From contig JAUXAJ010000081.1 in assembly GCA_030620005.1 (NCBI GenBank), forward strand, positions 1 to 16,906: DNA of 16,906 nucleotides, in the 5' to 3' direction. Under the pieces are notes generated by a model that made no database searches, was not told the DNA's origin, and saw nothing but the letters and a program-made list of their open reading frames with translations. The position numbers were made by a program, and so were the translations under genes. Source of the DNA: Promethearchaeota archaeon (GTDB taxonomy: Archaea > Asgardarchaeota > Lokiarchaeia > Sigynarchaeales > SOKP01). Numbering within the stretch: position 1 is the first letter of the stretch; every line of letters begins with the position of its first letter. Shown here in pieces: positions 1 through 5,978 of this stretch.

Positions 1-369
1 AAAGCGAAAATAGGGGAAGTATCGCACCATACTTTTGCGTATCATTGGGCGAGAATAATTGAAGGCGTTGAAGCGATCGAATTAGTCGCACAATTGCTCG
101 AAGATCCTGACATTGTCAATCCTGACTGCAAAACATTAGATGTCGAGCCAAGAGAAGGTAGTGGTGTTGGCGTGACAGAAGCACCAAGAGGCTTGCTATT
201 ATACAACATCTGGTCGGACAATCAAGGTATTTGTAAAAAATTAAACCTTTTAGTTGCGACCAACCATAACATTGCCGGAATCGAAAAGTCGTTAATGCAT
301 GTAGCCAAGCAAGTGTTCGAAGACAAGGCTTTAGAAGGAATAAAATTACCAGAACCATGGATAAAATAA
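1..369 (+). CDS. vhuA: F420-non-reducing [NiFe]-hydrogenase large subunit, C-terminal part of a split subunit (5' end outside window)
   Basis: Reading frame 1 is open from the first base to TAA at 367-369, giving 122 residues. It resembles the C-terminal third of the MvhA/VhuA large subunit, with the stretch VEPREGSGVGVTEAPRG followed by an ATNHNIAGIEKS segment, the region just before the last nickel-site motif in this family. The protein ends in PEPWIK and never reaches the DPCxxCxxH motif that carries two of the four nickel-binding cysteines. That motif is encoded separately at 1870-2019, so this is a split large subunit as in methanococcal VhuA/VhuU rather than a broken gene. With VhuG, VhuD and HdrABC the enzyme is expected to oxidise H2 and feed electrons to flavin-based bifurcation in the cytoplasm. 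The true start and first two nickel cysteines lie upstream of the window. A TTG at 94 is open but internal. Confidence 0.88.
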   Translation, partial: KAKIGEVSHHTFAYHWARIIEGVEAIELVAQLLEDPDIVNPDCKTLDVEPREGSGVGVTEAPRGLLLYNIWSDNQGICKKLNLLVATNHNIAGIEKSLMHVAKQVFEDKALEGIKLPEPWIK

Positions 370-421
370 TTACAATAATTTTTTTTAAAAACAAGATTTT
401 AATTAAAAGAAGTGAAAAAAT

Positions 422-916
422 ATGGTAAGTGTTGATTTCGAGTTAAGAAAAAAAGTAATGGATGCTCATATTGGGGATACTTTAAAATATTGCTATCAAT
501 GCTCTCGATGCACTGATGTATGTCCCGTTGCGAAAGTAACAGACGGATCATACGATCCAAGACCAATTATCATGAATTCTTTTCTAGGTATTAACATATT
601 TCTTGGAGAGAAAAATAACTTTAGCATTTGGGGTTGTACCGTATGTGATACGTGCGACGAGGTGTGCCCTCAGAAAATTGAATTGACTGAAATTTTCACA
701 GTACTAAAAAATATGAGTATTGCTATTGGAGAAGGTCCAGATTATTATACAATGCAAGCTTCAACTATATTCGACACGGGAAAAGCGATTCCCTCTCAAC
801 CTGCTATTGAAAGAAGAAGAGAACAGCTGGATCTTCCGAAGGTTGAGGCTCCAAGTGTAAAGGAGGTTCAAAAATTATTAATTGAAACTAAATTAAATAA
901 AATAATAAATAAATAA
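422..916 (+). CDS. hdrC: CoB-CoM heterodisulfide reductase-like subunit C (two [4Fe-4S])
   Basis: A 164-residue iron-sulfur protein with two CxxCxxCxxxCP motifs: Cys24/27/30/34 (CYQCSRCTDVCP) and Cys72/75/78/82 (CTVCDTCDEVCP). This is the HdrC pattern and each motif should hold a [4Fe-4S] cluster. HdrC passes electrons between the flavin subunit HdrA and the catalytic subunit HdrB. The C-terminal part from about residue 100 is helical and charged, as usual in this family. It follows vhuA by 52 bases and precedes hdrB by 18, so the genes look co-transcribed. ATG at 422 is used; the bases before it (aagaagtgaaaaaat) give only a weak Shine-Dalgarno. In a non-methanogen the disulfide substrate need not be CoM-S-S-CoB; another heterodisulfide or a ferredoxin-linked step is possible. 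Confidence 0.92.
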   Translation: MVSVDFELRKKVMDAHIGDTLKYCYQCSRCTDVCPVAKVTDGSYDPRPIIMNSFLGINIFLGEKNNFSIWGCTVCDTCDEVCPQKIELTEIFTVLKNMSIAIGEGPDYYTMQASTIFDTGKAIPSQPAIERRREQLDLPKVEAPSVKEVQKLLIETKLNKIINK

Positions 917-918
917 GA

Positions 919-925
919 AAGGAGA
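919..925 (+). promoter_or_regulatory. Shine-Dalgarno site of hdrB
   Basis: AAAGGAG (919-925) lies nine bases before ATG 935 and supports that start. The hdrC-hdrB gap is only 18 bases, so translation of the two is probably coupled. Confidence 0.7.
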
Positions 926-934
926 GTATATAAT

Positions 935-1828
935 ATGGCAAAAGCAAAAGCAGATGAATATAAAATGTTTCAAGGATGTACGATTGGAAACAGAATCCCT
1001 TTCATAGAAGCGTCAGCACGTAAGGTATTTGAAAAGTTAGGAATAAAAACTTCTGAAGCGCCTTTCGCATGCTGTCCGGATCCTGTCGGATTCAATTCAG
1101 TTGACCACACGAGCTGGTTAGCCATGGGAGCTAGAAACCTTACACTCGCGGAAGAAGAAGGCAAGGACATTATATCGTTATGCAATGGATGTTTTCAGAC
1201 GCTTAAACTTGTAAACAAAGAATTAAGCCACGATTCCCACGAAAAAGAAAAAATAAACAAGATTTTGAAGGTTATTGGCAGGGAATTCAAAGGAACCATT
1301 AATGTAAGACATTTTGTTGAAGTTTTGCACGAAATTGGCGCAGAGAAAATAAAAGAACTGGTTACAAACGATCTTTCAGGGTTAAAAGTAGCCTGTCATA
1401 CTGGGTGTCATTACAATCGACCATCAGAAATAGTGCAGACTGACGATCCAATGAAACCTGTAAAATTACGAGAAATCGTTGCCGCAACTGGGGCAACTCC
1501 AGTAGACTATGAGGAAGAGGTTTTATGCTGTGGTGCGGGAGTTGGAAACGCAGAAGAAGAGCCGGCCATGCAGATATTATCAAATAAGCTCAACAGCGCA
1601 ATTAACGCCGGTGCGGAAGCCATGATCGTCAATTGTCCAGCTTGCTTCCAGCAATTTGATACCAATCAGAAGAAAGCAGAAAAACTATCCGGGAATACTT
1701 ACGGAATTCCGATACTATACATAACTGAACTATTAGCGTTAGCAATGGGCGTAAAAAGCGACGAGATCGGAATGAAATTCCATCGTGCGAGACCAAAAGC
1801 ATTATTGGAAAAACATAATCTCCAATAA
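935..1828 (+). CDS. hdrB: CoB-CoM heterodisulfide reductase-like subunit B (two CCG domains)
   Basis: A 297-residue protein with two cysteine-rich CCG domains. The first uses Cys15, Cys46-Cys47, Cys83 and Cys86; the second uses Cys154 or Cys158, Cys198-Cys199, Cys234 and Cys237. The spacings fit the HdrB CCG consensus, which binds non-cubane [4Fe-4S] clusters and carries out disulfide reduction in methanogen HdrB. All cluster cysteines are present, so the subunit should be catalytically competent. The protein starts MAKAKADEYKMFQGC, a few residues longer at the N-terminus than usual, and the start is supported by a good Shine-Dalgarno site. It sits directly upstream of the selenoprotein gene vhuU (41-base gap) in the same operon. 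The physiological substrate in this organism cannot be told from sequence. Confidence 0.93.
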   Translation: MAKAKADEYKMFQGCTIGNRIPFIEASARKVFEKLGIKTSEAPFACCPDPVGFNSVDHTSWLAMGARNLTLAEEEGKDIISLCNGCFQTLKLVNKELSHDSHEKEKINKILKVIGREFKGTINVRHFVEVLHEIGAEKIKELVTNDLSGLKVACHTGCHYNRPSEIVQTDDPMKPVKLREIVAATGATPVDYEEEVLCCGAGVGNAEEEPAMQILSNKLNSAINAGAEAMIVNCPACFQQFDTNQKKAEKLSGNTYGIPILYITELLALAMGVKSDEIGMKFHRARPKALLEKHNLQ

Positions 1829-1869
1829 ACTGACACAAATCTAAGAAATTATAGGTGATTGTATAAAAC

Positions 1870-2019
1870 ATGAGCGATGTTCCTGAAGGAGTAGTAAACA
1901 TCTTGGAAATGATAGTCCGCTATTTTGACTGCTGACTATCGTGTGCCGCCCACATCACGGTTGTTGATGAGGAAGGCAGAGAGATTTTCTCTCGTGAATT
2001 AAACATTGGTTTAGGATGA
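1870..2019 (+). CDS. vhuU: VhuU: selenocysteine-containing C-terminal nickel-site peptide of the split [NiFe]-hydrogenase (UGA 1933-1935 read as Sec)
   Basis: ATG 1870 to TGA 2017-2019, 49 residues if the in-frame TGA at 1933-1935 is read as selenocysteine (U22). Around it the peptide reads VRYFDCULSCAAH, matching the C-terminal motif of [NiFe]-hydrogenase large subunits (D-P-C-x-x-C-x-x-H) with Sec in place of the first cysteine, as in VhuU of Methanococcus voltae. Residues 5-19 (PEGVVNILEMIVRYF) match the helix before that motif in unsplit MvhA, so the peptide begins where the VhuA in this window ends. U22 and Cys25 should ligate nickel. The 21 residues after His28 look like the extension removed by the hydrogenase maturation protease. 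A stop codon (TAA 1864-1866) lies in frame just upstream, so ATG 1870 is the first start; aggtgat near 1853 is a fair ribosome site. Proline of the motif is replaced by Cys21. As an ordinary ORF the gene would be cut at 21 codons and missed. Confidence 0.9.
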
Positions 2020-2060
2020 ATGTCCAATAAAAAATTGAGATTGGACACGACTGCCCTGCC
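2014..2060 (+). promoter_or_regulatory. SECIS-like hairpin with a eukaryote-type core, 3' end of vhuU
   Basis: A perfect 8-bp stem pairs 2021-2028 (TGTCCAAT) with 2040-2047 (ATTGGACA) around an 11-base loop that begins with six A's. At the foot of the stem are AUGA on the 5' side (2016-2019) and CGA on the 3' side (2048-2050), placed to form tandem sheared G.A pairs (G2018-A2050, A2019-G2049) as in the eukaryotic SECIS quartet. Quartet plus stem is about 12 base-pair steps before the A's, close to eukaryotic spacing. A lower helix is possible between GG (2014-2015) and CC (2055-2056), with A2013-U2057 and outer pairs, but is irregular. Lokiarchaeota were reported to carry SECIS elements resembling the eukaryotic kind; this element fits. 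The stop codon of vhuU is part of the core. Confidence 0.75.
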
Positions 2061-2079
2061 CGGGTCAACCCAACTATAA

Positions 2080-2107
2080 TATTTTCTTTTTATTTTTAAA
2101 TTTTTGT
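2080..2107 (+). terminator. T-run terminator of the vhuA-hdrCB-vhuU operon
   Basis: After the SECIS-like hairpin come several T-runs (attttctttttatttttaa and onward), the usual archaeal termination signal. No further plus-strand gene follows before the convergent minus-strand gene ending at 2207. Confidence 0.55.
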
Positions 2108-2206
2108 TCCAAAAACTTTTTTTGTCTTTTCCAATCTTTCAACATCTATTCGCTCTTCCTCTTTCTCGAACGGCTTGGAAGGATTTGACGAATCGATGGA
2201 AAGATT

Positions 2207-2947
2207 TTATTCCGCTAATTTTAAACATAATATCTGTTTTTTGCCAAATAAATAAGTATCAAGCTGATCTAATACATTTCTTCCAATTAAAACTTTAAAA
2301 GGGAAGCAATTCGCAATCGGGGCAAGAATAAATTCAGTTTTAAATTTTATTTCACAAAGTATAATTTCACAATTAAAAATTTTAGATTCAATAATACCGG
2401 TTGCCGTTGAAATTTGCTCTTCTCTATTTATATCTAAATCTTCAGAAGGAAAGACATCATTTTTCAAAACACATAATGATGAAGCAGTATCTATTGATGT
2501 GGATAATATTTTTTCACCTAAATTAGTTTTGAATTTAATCGGAAAGATAGGATAAGAAAATTCTTCAATTTGAGCATACTTCCAACAATTTAATTCTGAT
2601 AAATTAATATAGCAATATTCCATTTGTTTTTTTTTAGGACCATTAAATTTTATGATTAAGGGTAAATTTGGAAATTTTTCTATTGCAATCTGAGCAATTT
2701 CGCTAGGACTTTCACCAACAGCAACGATCGCCCCTTTTACAAATCCAACATATTTATTTTTCGGAATATAATCAGGGATTACAATTTCTTTGCTTTCTTC
2801 TTGTTTTAACGATATTTCTTGAATTTTTATTTGTTCTGCGAGTAAATTTCGTATGAATTCGCTCATTGATTTCTTATTTTGAATTTCTGCTAAATTTTTT
2901 ACCTTTTTTTTATCTTCATCCTTTAAATGTATATTTAAAATTGTCAT
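2207..2947 (-). CDS. Fusion protein: ribbon-helix-helix N-terminus, DUF5678-like middle, retropepsin-like (clan AA) aspartic protease C-terminus
   Basis: A 246-residue protein in three parts. Residues 1-40 (MTILNIHLKDEDKKKVKNLA onward, then SMSEFIRNLLAEQI) look like a ribbon-helix-helix DNA-binding or dimerisation segment. Residues 60-102 (YVGFVKGAIVAVGESPSEIAQIAIEKFP in outline) resemble the small archaeal DUF5678 module. Residues 130-246 look like a retropepsin-type domain: active-site-like SIDTASSL (Asp153-Thr154-Ala155) and the C-terminal FPFKVLIGRNVLDQLD typical of clan AA proteases. The usual Gly after Asp-Thr is Ala; DTA is tolerated in retropepsins. ATG 2947 is chosen because RHH homology begins there; a longer frame from 3004 would add 19 hydrophobic residues lying over the promoter. 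Substrate unknown. The gene is more AT-rich than its neighbours. Confidence 0.65.
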   Translation of the reverse strand: MTILNIHLKDEDKKKVKNLAEIQNKKSMSEFIRNLLAEQIKIQEISLKQEESKEIVIPDYIPKNKYVGFVKGAIVAVGESPSEIAQIAIEKFPNLPLIIKFNGPKKKQMEYCYINLSELNCWKYAQIEEFSYPIFPIKFKTNLGEKILSTSIDTASSLCVLKNDVFPSEDLDINREEQISTATGIIESKIFNCEIILCEIKFKTEFILAPIANCFPFKVLIGRNVLDQLDTYLFGKKQILCLKLAE

Positions 2948-2950
2948 ATA

Positions 2951-2991
2951 TATCACAATAATATTGCAAATTATGATATATAAATGTGATA
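2951..2991 (-). promoter_or_regulatory. Promoter of the RHH-protease gene with flanking inverted repeat
   Basis: On the minus strand a TATA-like element (TTTATATA, within 2975-2985) lies about 30-40 bases before ATG 2947. It is flanked by the arms TATCACA (2951-2957 on plus) and TGTGATA (2985-2991 on plus), a perfect 7-base inverted repeat. This is a plausible operator for the RHH segment of the encoded protein; that link is inference. Confidence 0.4.
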
Positions 2992-3068
2992 CATATTTTA
3001 TCAATTTCCAAATGATTACCCATCTTAACTTTAGAGATTATTAATTTTGACTGCAAATAAATACGTTT

Positions 3069-4394
3069 TTATACGGATTTGCTTGCAAATAAATTAAATC
3101 CGTCAATTTTTTCAATCTTTATTTTAACGAATTCTCCATAATCGCCTTTATAATCATCAATAAATACATTTTTATAAGCAAAATTTCTTCCAAAAGCTTG
3201 ATTGATTCTTGAACCTTCGTGTAGAACCAAAACCTCGCCTTCCCGGTTCATCCATTTTTCGTTCATGTGAAGCAAGCTGTTGCGAAAGACTTTCGACAAT
3301 CTAATGGACCTTTCTTTTATCATTTTACTATCGAGTTGTTCCATTTCTTTTGCGACAGTTCCGGGGCGAGGCGTGAATTTTGAAATGTTTAGAATTTCTG
3401 GCTTTAACCACTTTACAAAATTAATGGTCCTATAAAAGTCGTATTCGGTTTCGCCAGGAAATCCGCAAATTATATCTGTAGAAATAGTAAGATAAGGAAA
3501 TTCTTTTCTTAGTGTATCGATCTTGTCTAATAGATCCGATATCAAATAAGTCCTTCGCATCTTTTTAAGGACATCATTGCTCCCTGATTGAATTGGAACG
3601 TGCAAGAATTGATAAACTTTCTTAAAATTGAGAATTGATACTAATTGACCTAAATCTTCGAGTAGAAAACTTGGATTTATCATTCCTATTCTTAATGAGA
3701 ACTCATAGTTCAAATCAACAATTGCCTTAACTAAATCCACTAATCTTGTATCGTTAAAATTGTAAGTGCTACAATCCTGAGAAGTTAAATAAATTTGTTT
3801 TATCCCTTGCTTCAATTGATACTTCACATTTTCTAAAATATTGCGAGGATCGTAGCAGTTTAACATGCCCCGGGCGTTTTTAACGCAGCAATAAGTACAC
3901 GAACCTAAACACCCCTCAGAAATTGGAATTATCCCCGTAATCTTTTCAGGAGGGTACGTGATTAAATATTTTGCCTTGTCAATGGACGCATCTGAAGAAA
4001 AAATTAAATGTTTATGTCCAGCAACGATTTTTCGAAAAATTTCCGGTAGATCGTTTAAATTATTTAATCCTACAATGGCAGAGAAACTGGGAATGACTTT
4101 TTTAACGACTTTAATGTAGTCAGGTCCAACGTGAGGCAAACAACCAGCGATGATCATGTGCTTGTCAGGTATATCCTTGTATAGCTCGTGCAATTTTTTC
4201 AAGCGGGCCAAGATTTTTTTTTCCGTTTGCTCTTTTACAGCACAGGTATTGATTATGACGAATTGAGCGTTCTCTAAGGATGTTGAACTATAGTTTGAGT
4301 TCGTTAACACTTGAGCTATAATGTAAGAATCGGCCTTATTTGAAGTACAACCGTAAGTTTCCACGTGAAAAGAATTATTCTTCAAAATTGGCAC
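3069..4394 (-). CDS. tRNA t6A37 methylthiotransferase, archaeal/eukaryotic type (e-MtaB, CDKAL1-like)
   Basis: A 441-residue radical-SAM enzyme that converts t6A to ms2t6A at position 37 of tRNAs reading ANN codons. Domain order: an N-terminal methylthiotransferase (UPF0004) domain with cluster cysteines Cys16 (ETYGC), Cys51 (NTCAV) and Cys85 (AGCLP); a radical-SAM domain with CxxxCxxC at Cys162/166/169 (EGCLGSCTYC), TSQDCSTY, and the conserved HVPIQSGSNDVLKKMRR and STDIICGFPGET segments; and a C-terminal TRAM domain from about residue 380. Start-site homology and these motifs favour the archaeal/eukaryotic MtaB group over bacterial MiaB. The start is GTG 4394; a stop codon lies three codons upstream, so no longer frame is possible, and a TTG at 4385 is an alternative. 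It diverges from the zinc-ribbon gene at 4545. Confidence 0.9.
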   Translation of the reverse strand: MPILKNNSFHVETYGCTSNKADSYIIAQVLTNSNYSSTSLENAQFVIINTCAVKEQTEKKILARLKKLHELYKDIPDKHMIIAGCLPHVGPDYIKVVKKVIPSFSAIVGLNNLNDLPEIFRKIVAGHKHLIFSSDASIDKAKYLITYPPEKITGIIPISEGCLGSCTYCCVKNARGMLNCYDPRNILENVKYQLKQGIKQIYLTSQDCSTYNFNDTRLVDLVKAIVDLNYEFSLRIGMINPSFLLEDLGQLVSILNFKKVYQFLHVPIQSGSNDVLKKMRRTYLISDLLDKIDTLRKEFPYLTISTDIICGFPGETEYDFYRTINFVKWLKPEILNISKFTPRPGTVAKEMEQLDSKMIKERSIRLSKVFRNSLLHMNEKWMNREGEVLVLHEGSRINQAFGRNFAYKNVFIDDYKGDYGEFVKIKIEKIDGFNLFASKSV

Positions 4395-4503
4395 TTTTTC
4401 TTAAGACTTCGTGATTAATTAAAAGAAATAGTGTTAAAAGGATAAAAAGTTTTTTTAATCAGTATTGTCTTTTTTATTAACAAGCATTCTTTCATGAATT
4501 TTT

Positions 4504-4514
4504 CATTATAAAAT
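4504..4514 (+). promoter_or_regulatory. TATA-like box of the zinc-ribbon membrane protein gene
   Basis: ATTATAAAATA lies about 31-41 bases before ATG 4545 in the divergent gap between two genes. GTGAGG at 4530-4535 then serves as a ribosome site. Confidence 0.45.
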
Positions 4515-4544
4515 AACATATCAAAATTAGTGAGGAAGAAAACA

Positions 4545-5000
4545 ATGAAATACGCTTATTGTGATATTTGTAAGAAGTCGGTTTCCAAAGCCAGAAAAAA
4601 ACACATAGAAAGCTTTGAAAAAACCGTATGGGGCATCATCACTTTAGCAACATTGGGATTTGGCGCTATTGCATTCGTAATATATTATTATGGCTTTAAG
4701 AAAAAGATTTATTGCGCTACTTGCCAGTCTAAGCTAAAGTTCTCTAAAAAGCCGTTCGAGAAACCGAAAATATTCCCTGACAAGAGCACGCCTAAAGAAA
4801 AGATAATTAAAAAGACGGGAAAGGAAAAAAAAGAAGCGGTGCCGTTTGTAGAAAAACCTGAAAAGAAAAAACCAGAAAAGAAGAAAACTGCTGAAAAAAA
4901 GAAAAAAGAAGAGAAAATATTTTGCCCCTTTTGCGGGACAGCCATAAAGAAAGACACTACTAAGTGCCCTTCATGCAAGACCGTAATTGAAAGACCATAA
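4545..5000 (+). CDS. Zinc-ribbon protein with a membrane hairpin and lysine-rich linker, function unknown
   Basis: A 151-residue protein. Cys6-x-x-Cys9 (CDIC) and Cys57-x-x-Cys60 (CATC) flank a hydrophobic stretch at residues 28-50, so a first zinc knuckle may be split by a membrane segment. A long lysine/glutamate-rich linker (about 62-123, with EKKKPEKKK repeats) follows, then a second zinc ribbon, CPFC (127-130) and CPSC (141-144). The ribbon end is of the zinc-ribbon-domain type common in archaeal membrane proteins. ATG 4545 is preferred over GTG 4530 because GTGAGG just upstream makes a ribosome site; the GTG would add five residues. A function cannot be named. The last codons and stop lie in a 14-base tandem repeat. 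Confidence 0.75.
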   Translation: MKYAYCDICKKSVSKARKKHIESFEKTVWGIITLATLGFGAIAFVIYYYGFKKKIYCATCQSKLKFSKKPFEKPKIFPDKSTPKEKIIKKTGKEKKEAVPFVEKPEKKKPEKKKTAEKKKKEEKIFCPFCGTAIKKDTTKCPSCKTVIERP

Positions 5001-5018
5001 TTGAAAGACCGTAATTGA
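4977..5018 (+). repeat. Tandem repeat, three 14-base copies, at the end of the zinc-ribbon gene
   Basis: Unit AAGACCGTAATTGA at 4977-4990, 4991-5004 (one G to A change) and 5005-5018. The gene's TAA stop lies in the second copy. Because 14 is not a multiple of three, each copy is read in a different frame, so a change in copy number would alter the C-terminus. Confidence 0.9.
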
Positions 5019-5115
5019 AAAAAAATACATGCTATCAACAATGTAATAAAATAAAAGAAAAATATACATATATTAGAAAAAACAAAATTTATATTATAAA
5101 ATAATTTGAAATAAA

Positions 5116-5125
5116 CTTATATAAA
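5116..5125 (+). promoter_or_regulatory. TATA box of the four-helix membrane protein gene
   Basis: CTTATATAAA lies about 23-32 bases before the TTG start at 5148, the distance expected for a leaderless or nearly leaderless transcript. A run of 13 A's (5123-5135) follows it. Confidence 0.5.
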
Positions 5126-5147
5126 AAAAAAAAAAGTTGAAAAATCG

Positions 5148-5921
5148 TTGCCGAGAGGTTCAAGAAAAGCACCAAAAAGGGAGTACGACCCGCTCGATAC
5201 TTACTCCACGTGGGACGTTCGCGTGGCTCGCTGTTTTTACTATGCTTACATTATAGCAGCTGTAATAGTCGTATTAGGAGTTTGGGGCGTAATTTTAGAT
5301 ATTTTAATTGCTACGGGTAAACTAGAACTCTTCTTAGAGTTTAATTTGGGGATTCAAGCGGCAATTATCATAGGGGCAATTACCGGACATTTATTTCTCC
5401 TCGTCCTCTTCTATGCCATGTTTAGAGGAGGTATCGTTCGAATGTGTAGAATATTATTCAAGGACCGGTTAGTAGCAAAGAAATGGGAAGATTATACTAC
5501 ACTTAGATGGTTATATGCCATTGCTCTACTTGGCGCTATTGCGACCATAACTGCTTTAGTGCTCGGGTTTTTACCAACTTCTTTCTGGGAAGGTTATGTC
5601 GACTTATTGGACTGGATGGTAGAACATCTTACGATAGCGCAATGGATTTTAATCGTTGGACTTGAATTGCTCTTATATATCGGAATTGTGTTTTTGGTTT
5701 TCGTTTGGTGGAATCACGGCGTCTACGTGGTCCTTAAAAATGTAAAAAGAATCGAAGAAGAAGAACGAATAGACAAGGAAATCGATATAGAAACGTTAAA
5801 ATCCATGGACGAGAAAGAACGCATGAAGGCTTATAAAAGTGAAACTGGAAAAAAGGCTTCTTACCGCGGAAAAGAAACTAAAGGTTATACAGAGTGGAAA
5901 CAACAAAAAGGTCTGAAATAA
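5148..5921 (+). CDS. Four-helix membrane protein with a charged C-terminal tail, function unknown
   Basis: A 257-residue protein starting at TTG 5148. Four hydrophobic segments are visible, at about residues 29-54, 68-93, 120-142 and 163-188, with a basic N-terminus (MPRGSRKAPKREYDP), a basic loop between the second and third (GGIVRMCRILFKDRLVAKKW), and a highly charged tail from 195 (EEEERIDKEIDIETLKSMDEK). The positive-inside pattern puts N- and C-termini and the 94-119 loop in the cytoplasm. I recognise no family and no catalytic motif. It follows the zinc-ribbon membrane protein after about 150 bases that contain its own promoter, so the two need not be co-transcribed. The start is fixed mainly by the TATA distance; no ATG occurs before residue 90. 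Confidence 0.75.
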   Translation: MPRGSRKAPKREYDPLDTYSTWDVRVARCFYYAYIIAAVIVVLGVWGVILDILIATGKLELFLEFNLGIQAAIIIGAITGHLFLLVLFYAMFRGGIVRMCRILFKDRLVAKKWEDYTTLRWLYAIALLGAIATITALVLGFLPTSFWEGYVDLLDWMVEHLTIAQWILIVGLELLLYIGIVFLVFVWWNHGVYVVLKNVKRIEEEERIDKEIDIETLKSMDEKERMKAYKSETGKKASYRGKETKGYTEWKQQKGLK

Positions 5922-5948
5922 AATAATTTTAAATAAAAAATAAAAAAA

Positions 5949-5968
5949 TTTTTTTTATATTTCTTTAA
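5949..5968 (+). terminator. T-run terminator between convergent genes
   Basis: Eight T's (5949-5956) followed by more T-rich sequence after the stop at 5921; the minus-strand gene ends at 5979. Confidence 0.45.
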
Positions 5969-5978
5969 TACTTTCTCA

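Noticed and set aside
94..369. A separate small gene starting at TTG 94
   Set aside because: The frame is open to base 1 and residues before 94 belong to the same hydrogenase subunit.
1933..1935. UGA as the natural stop of a 21-codon peptide
   Set aside because: The codons after it give LSCAAH and a family-like extension, and the hydrogenase large subunit upstream lacks exactly this motif.
2061..2071. Short GGGTCAACCC hairpin after the SECIS core
   Set aside because: Only a four-base-pair stem with a two-base loop; probably part of an alternative lower stem of the SECIS rather than a separate element.
2017..2079. UGA 2017 as a second selenocysteine, extending the frame to TAA 2077
   Set aside because: The next codons (MSNKKLRLDTT) match nothing in the family, and this UGA lies in the SECIS core, so it is best taken as the stop.
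2104..2298. Plus-strand open frame of 64 residues
   Set aside because: It lies opposite the end of the RHH-protease gene, has no ribosome site and an unnatural composition.
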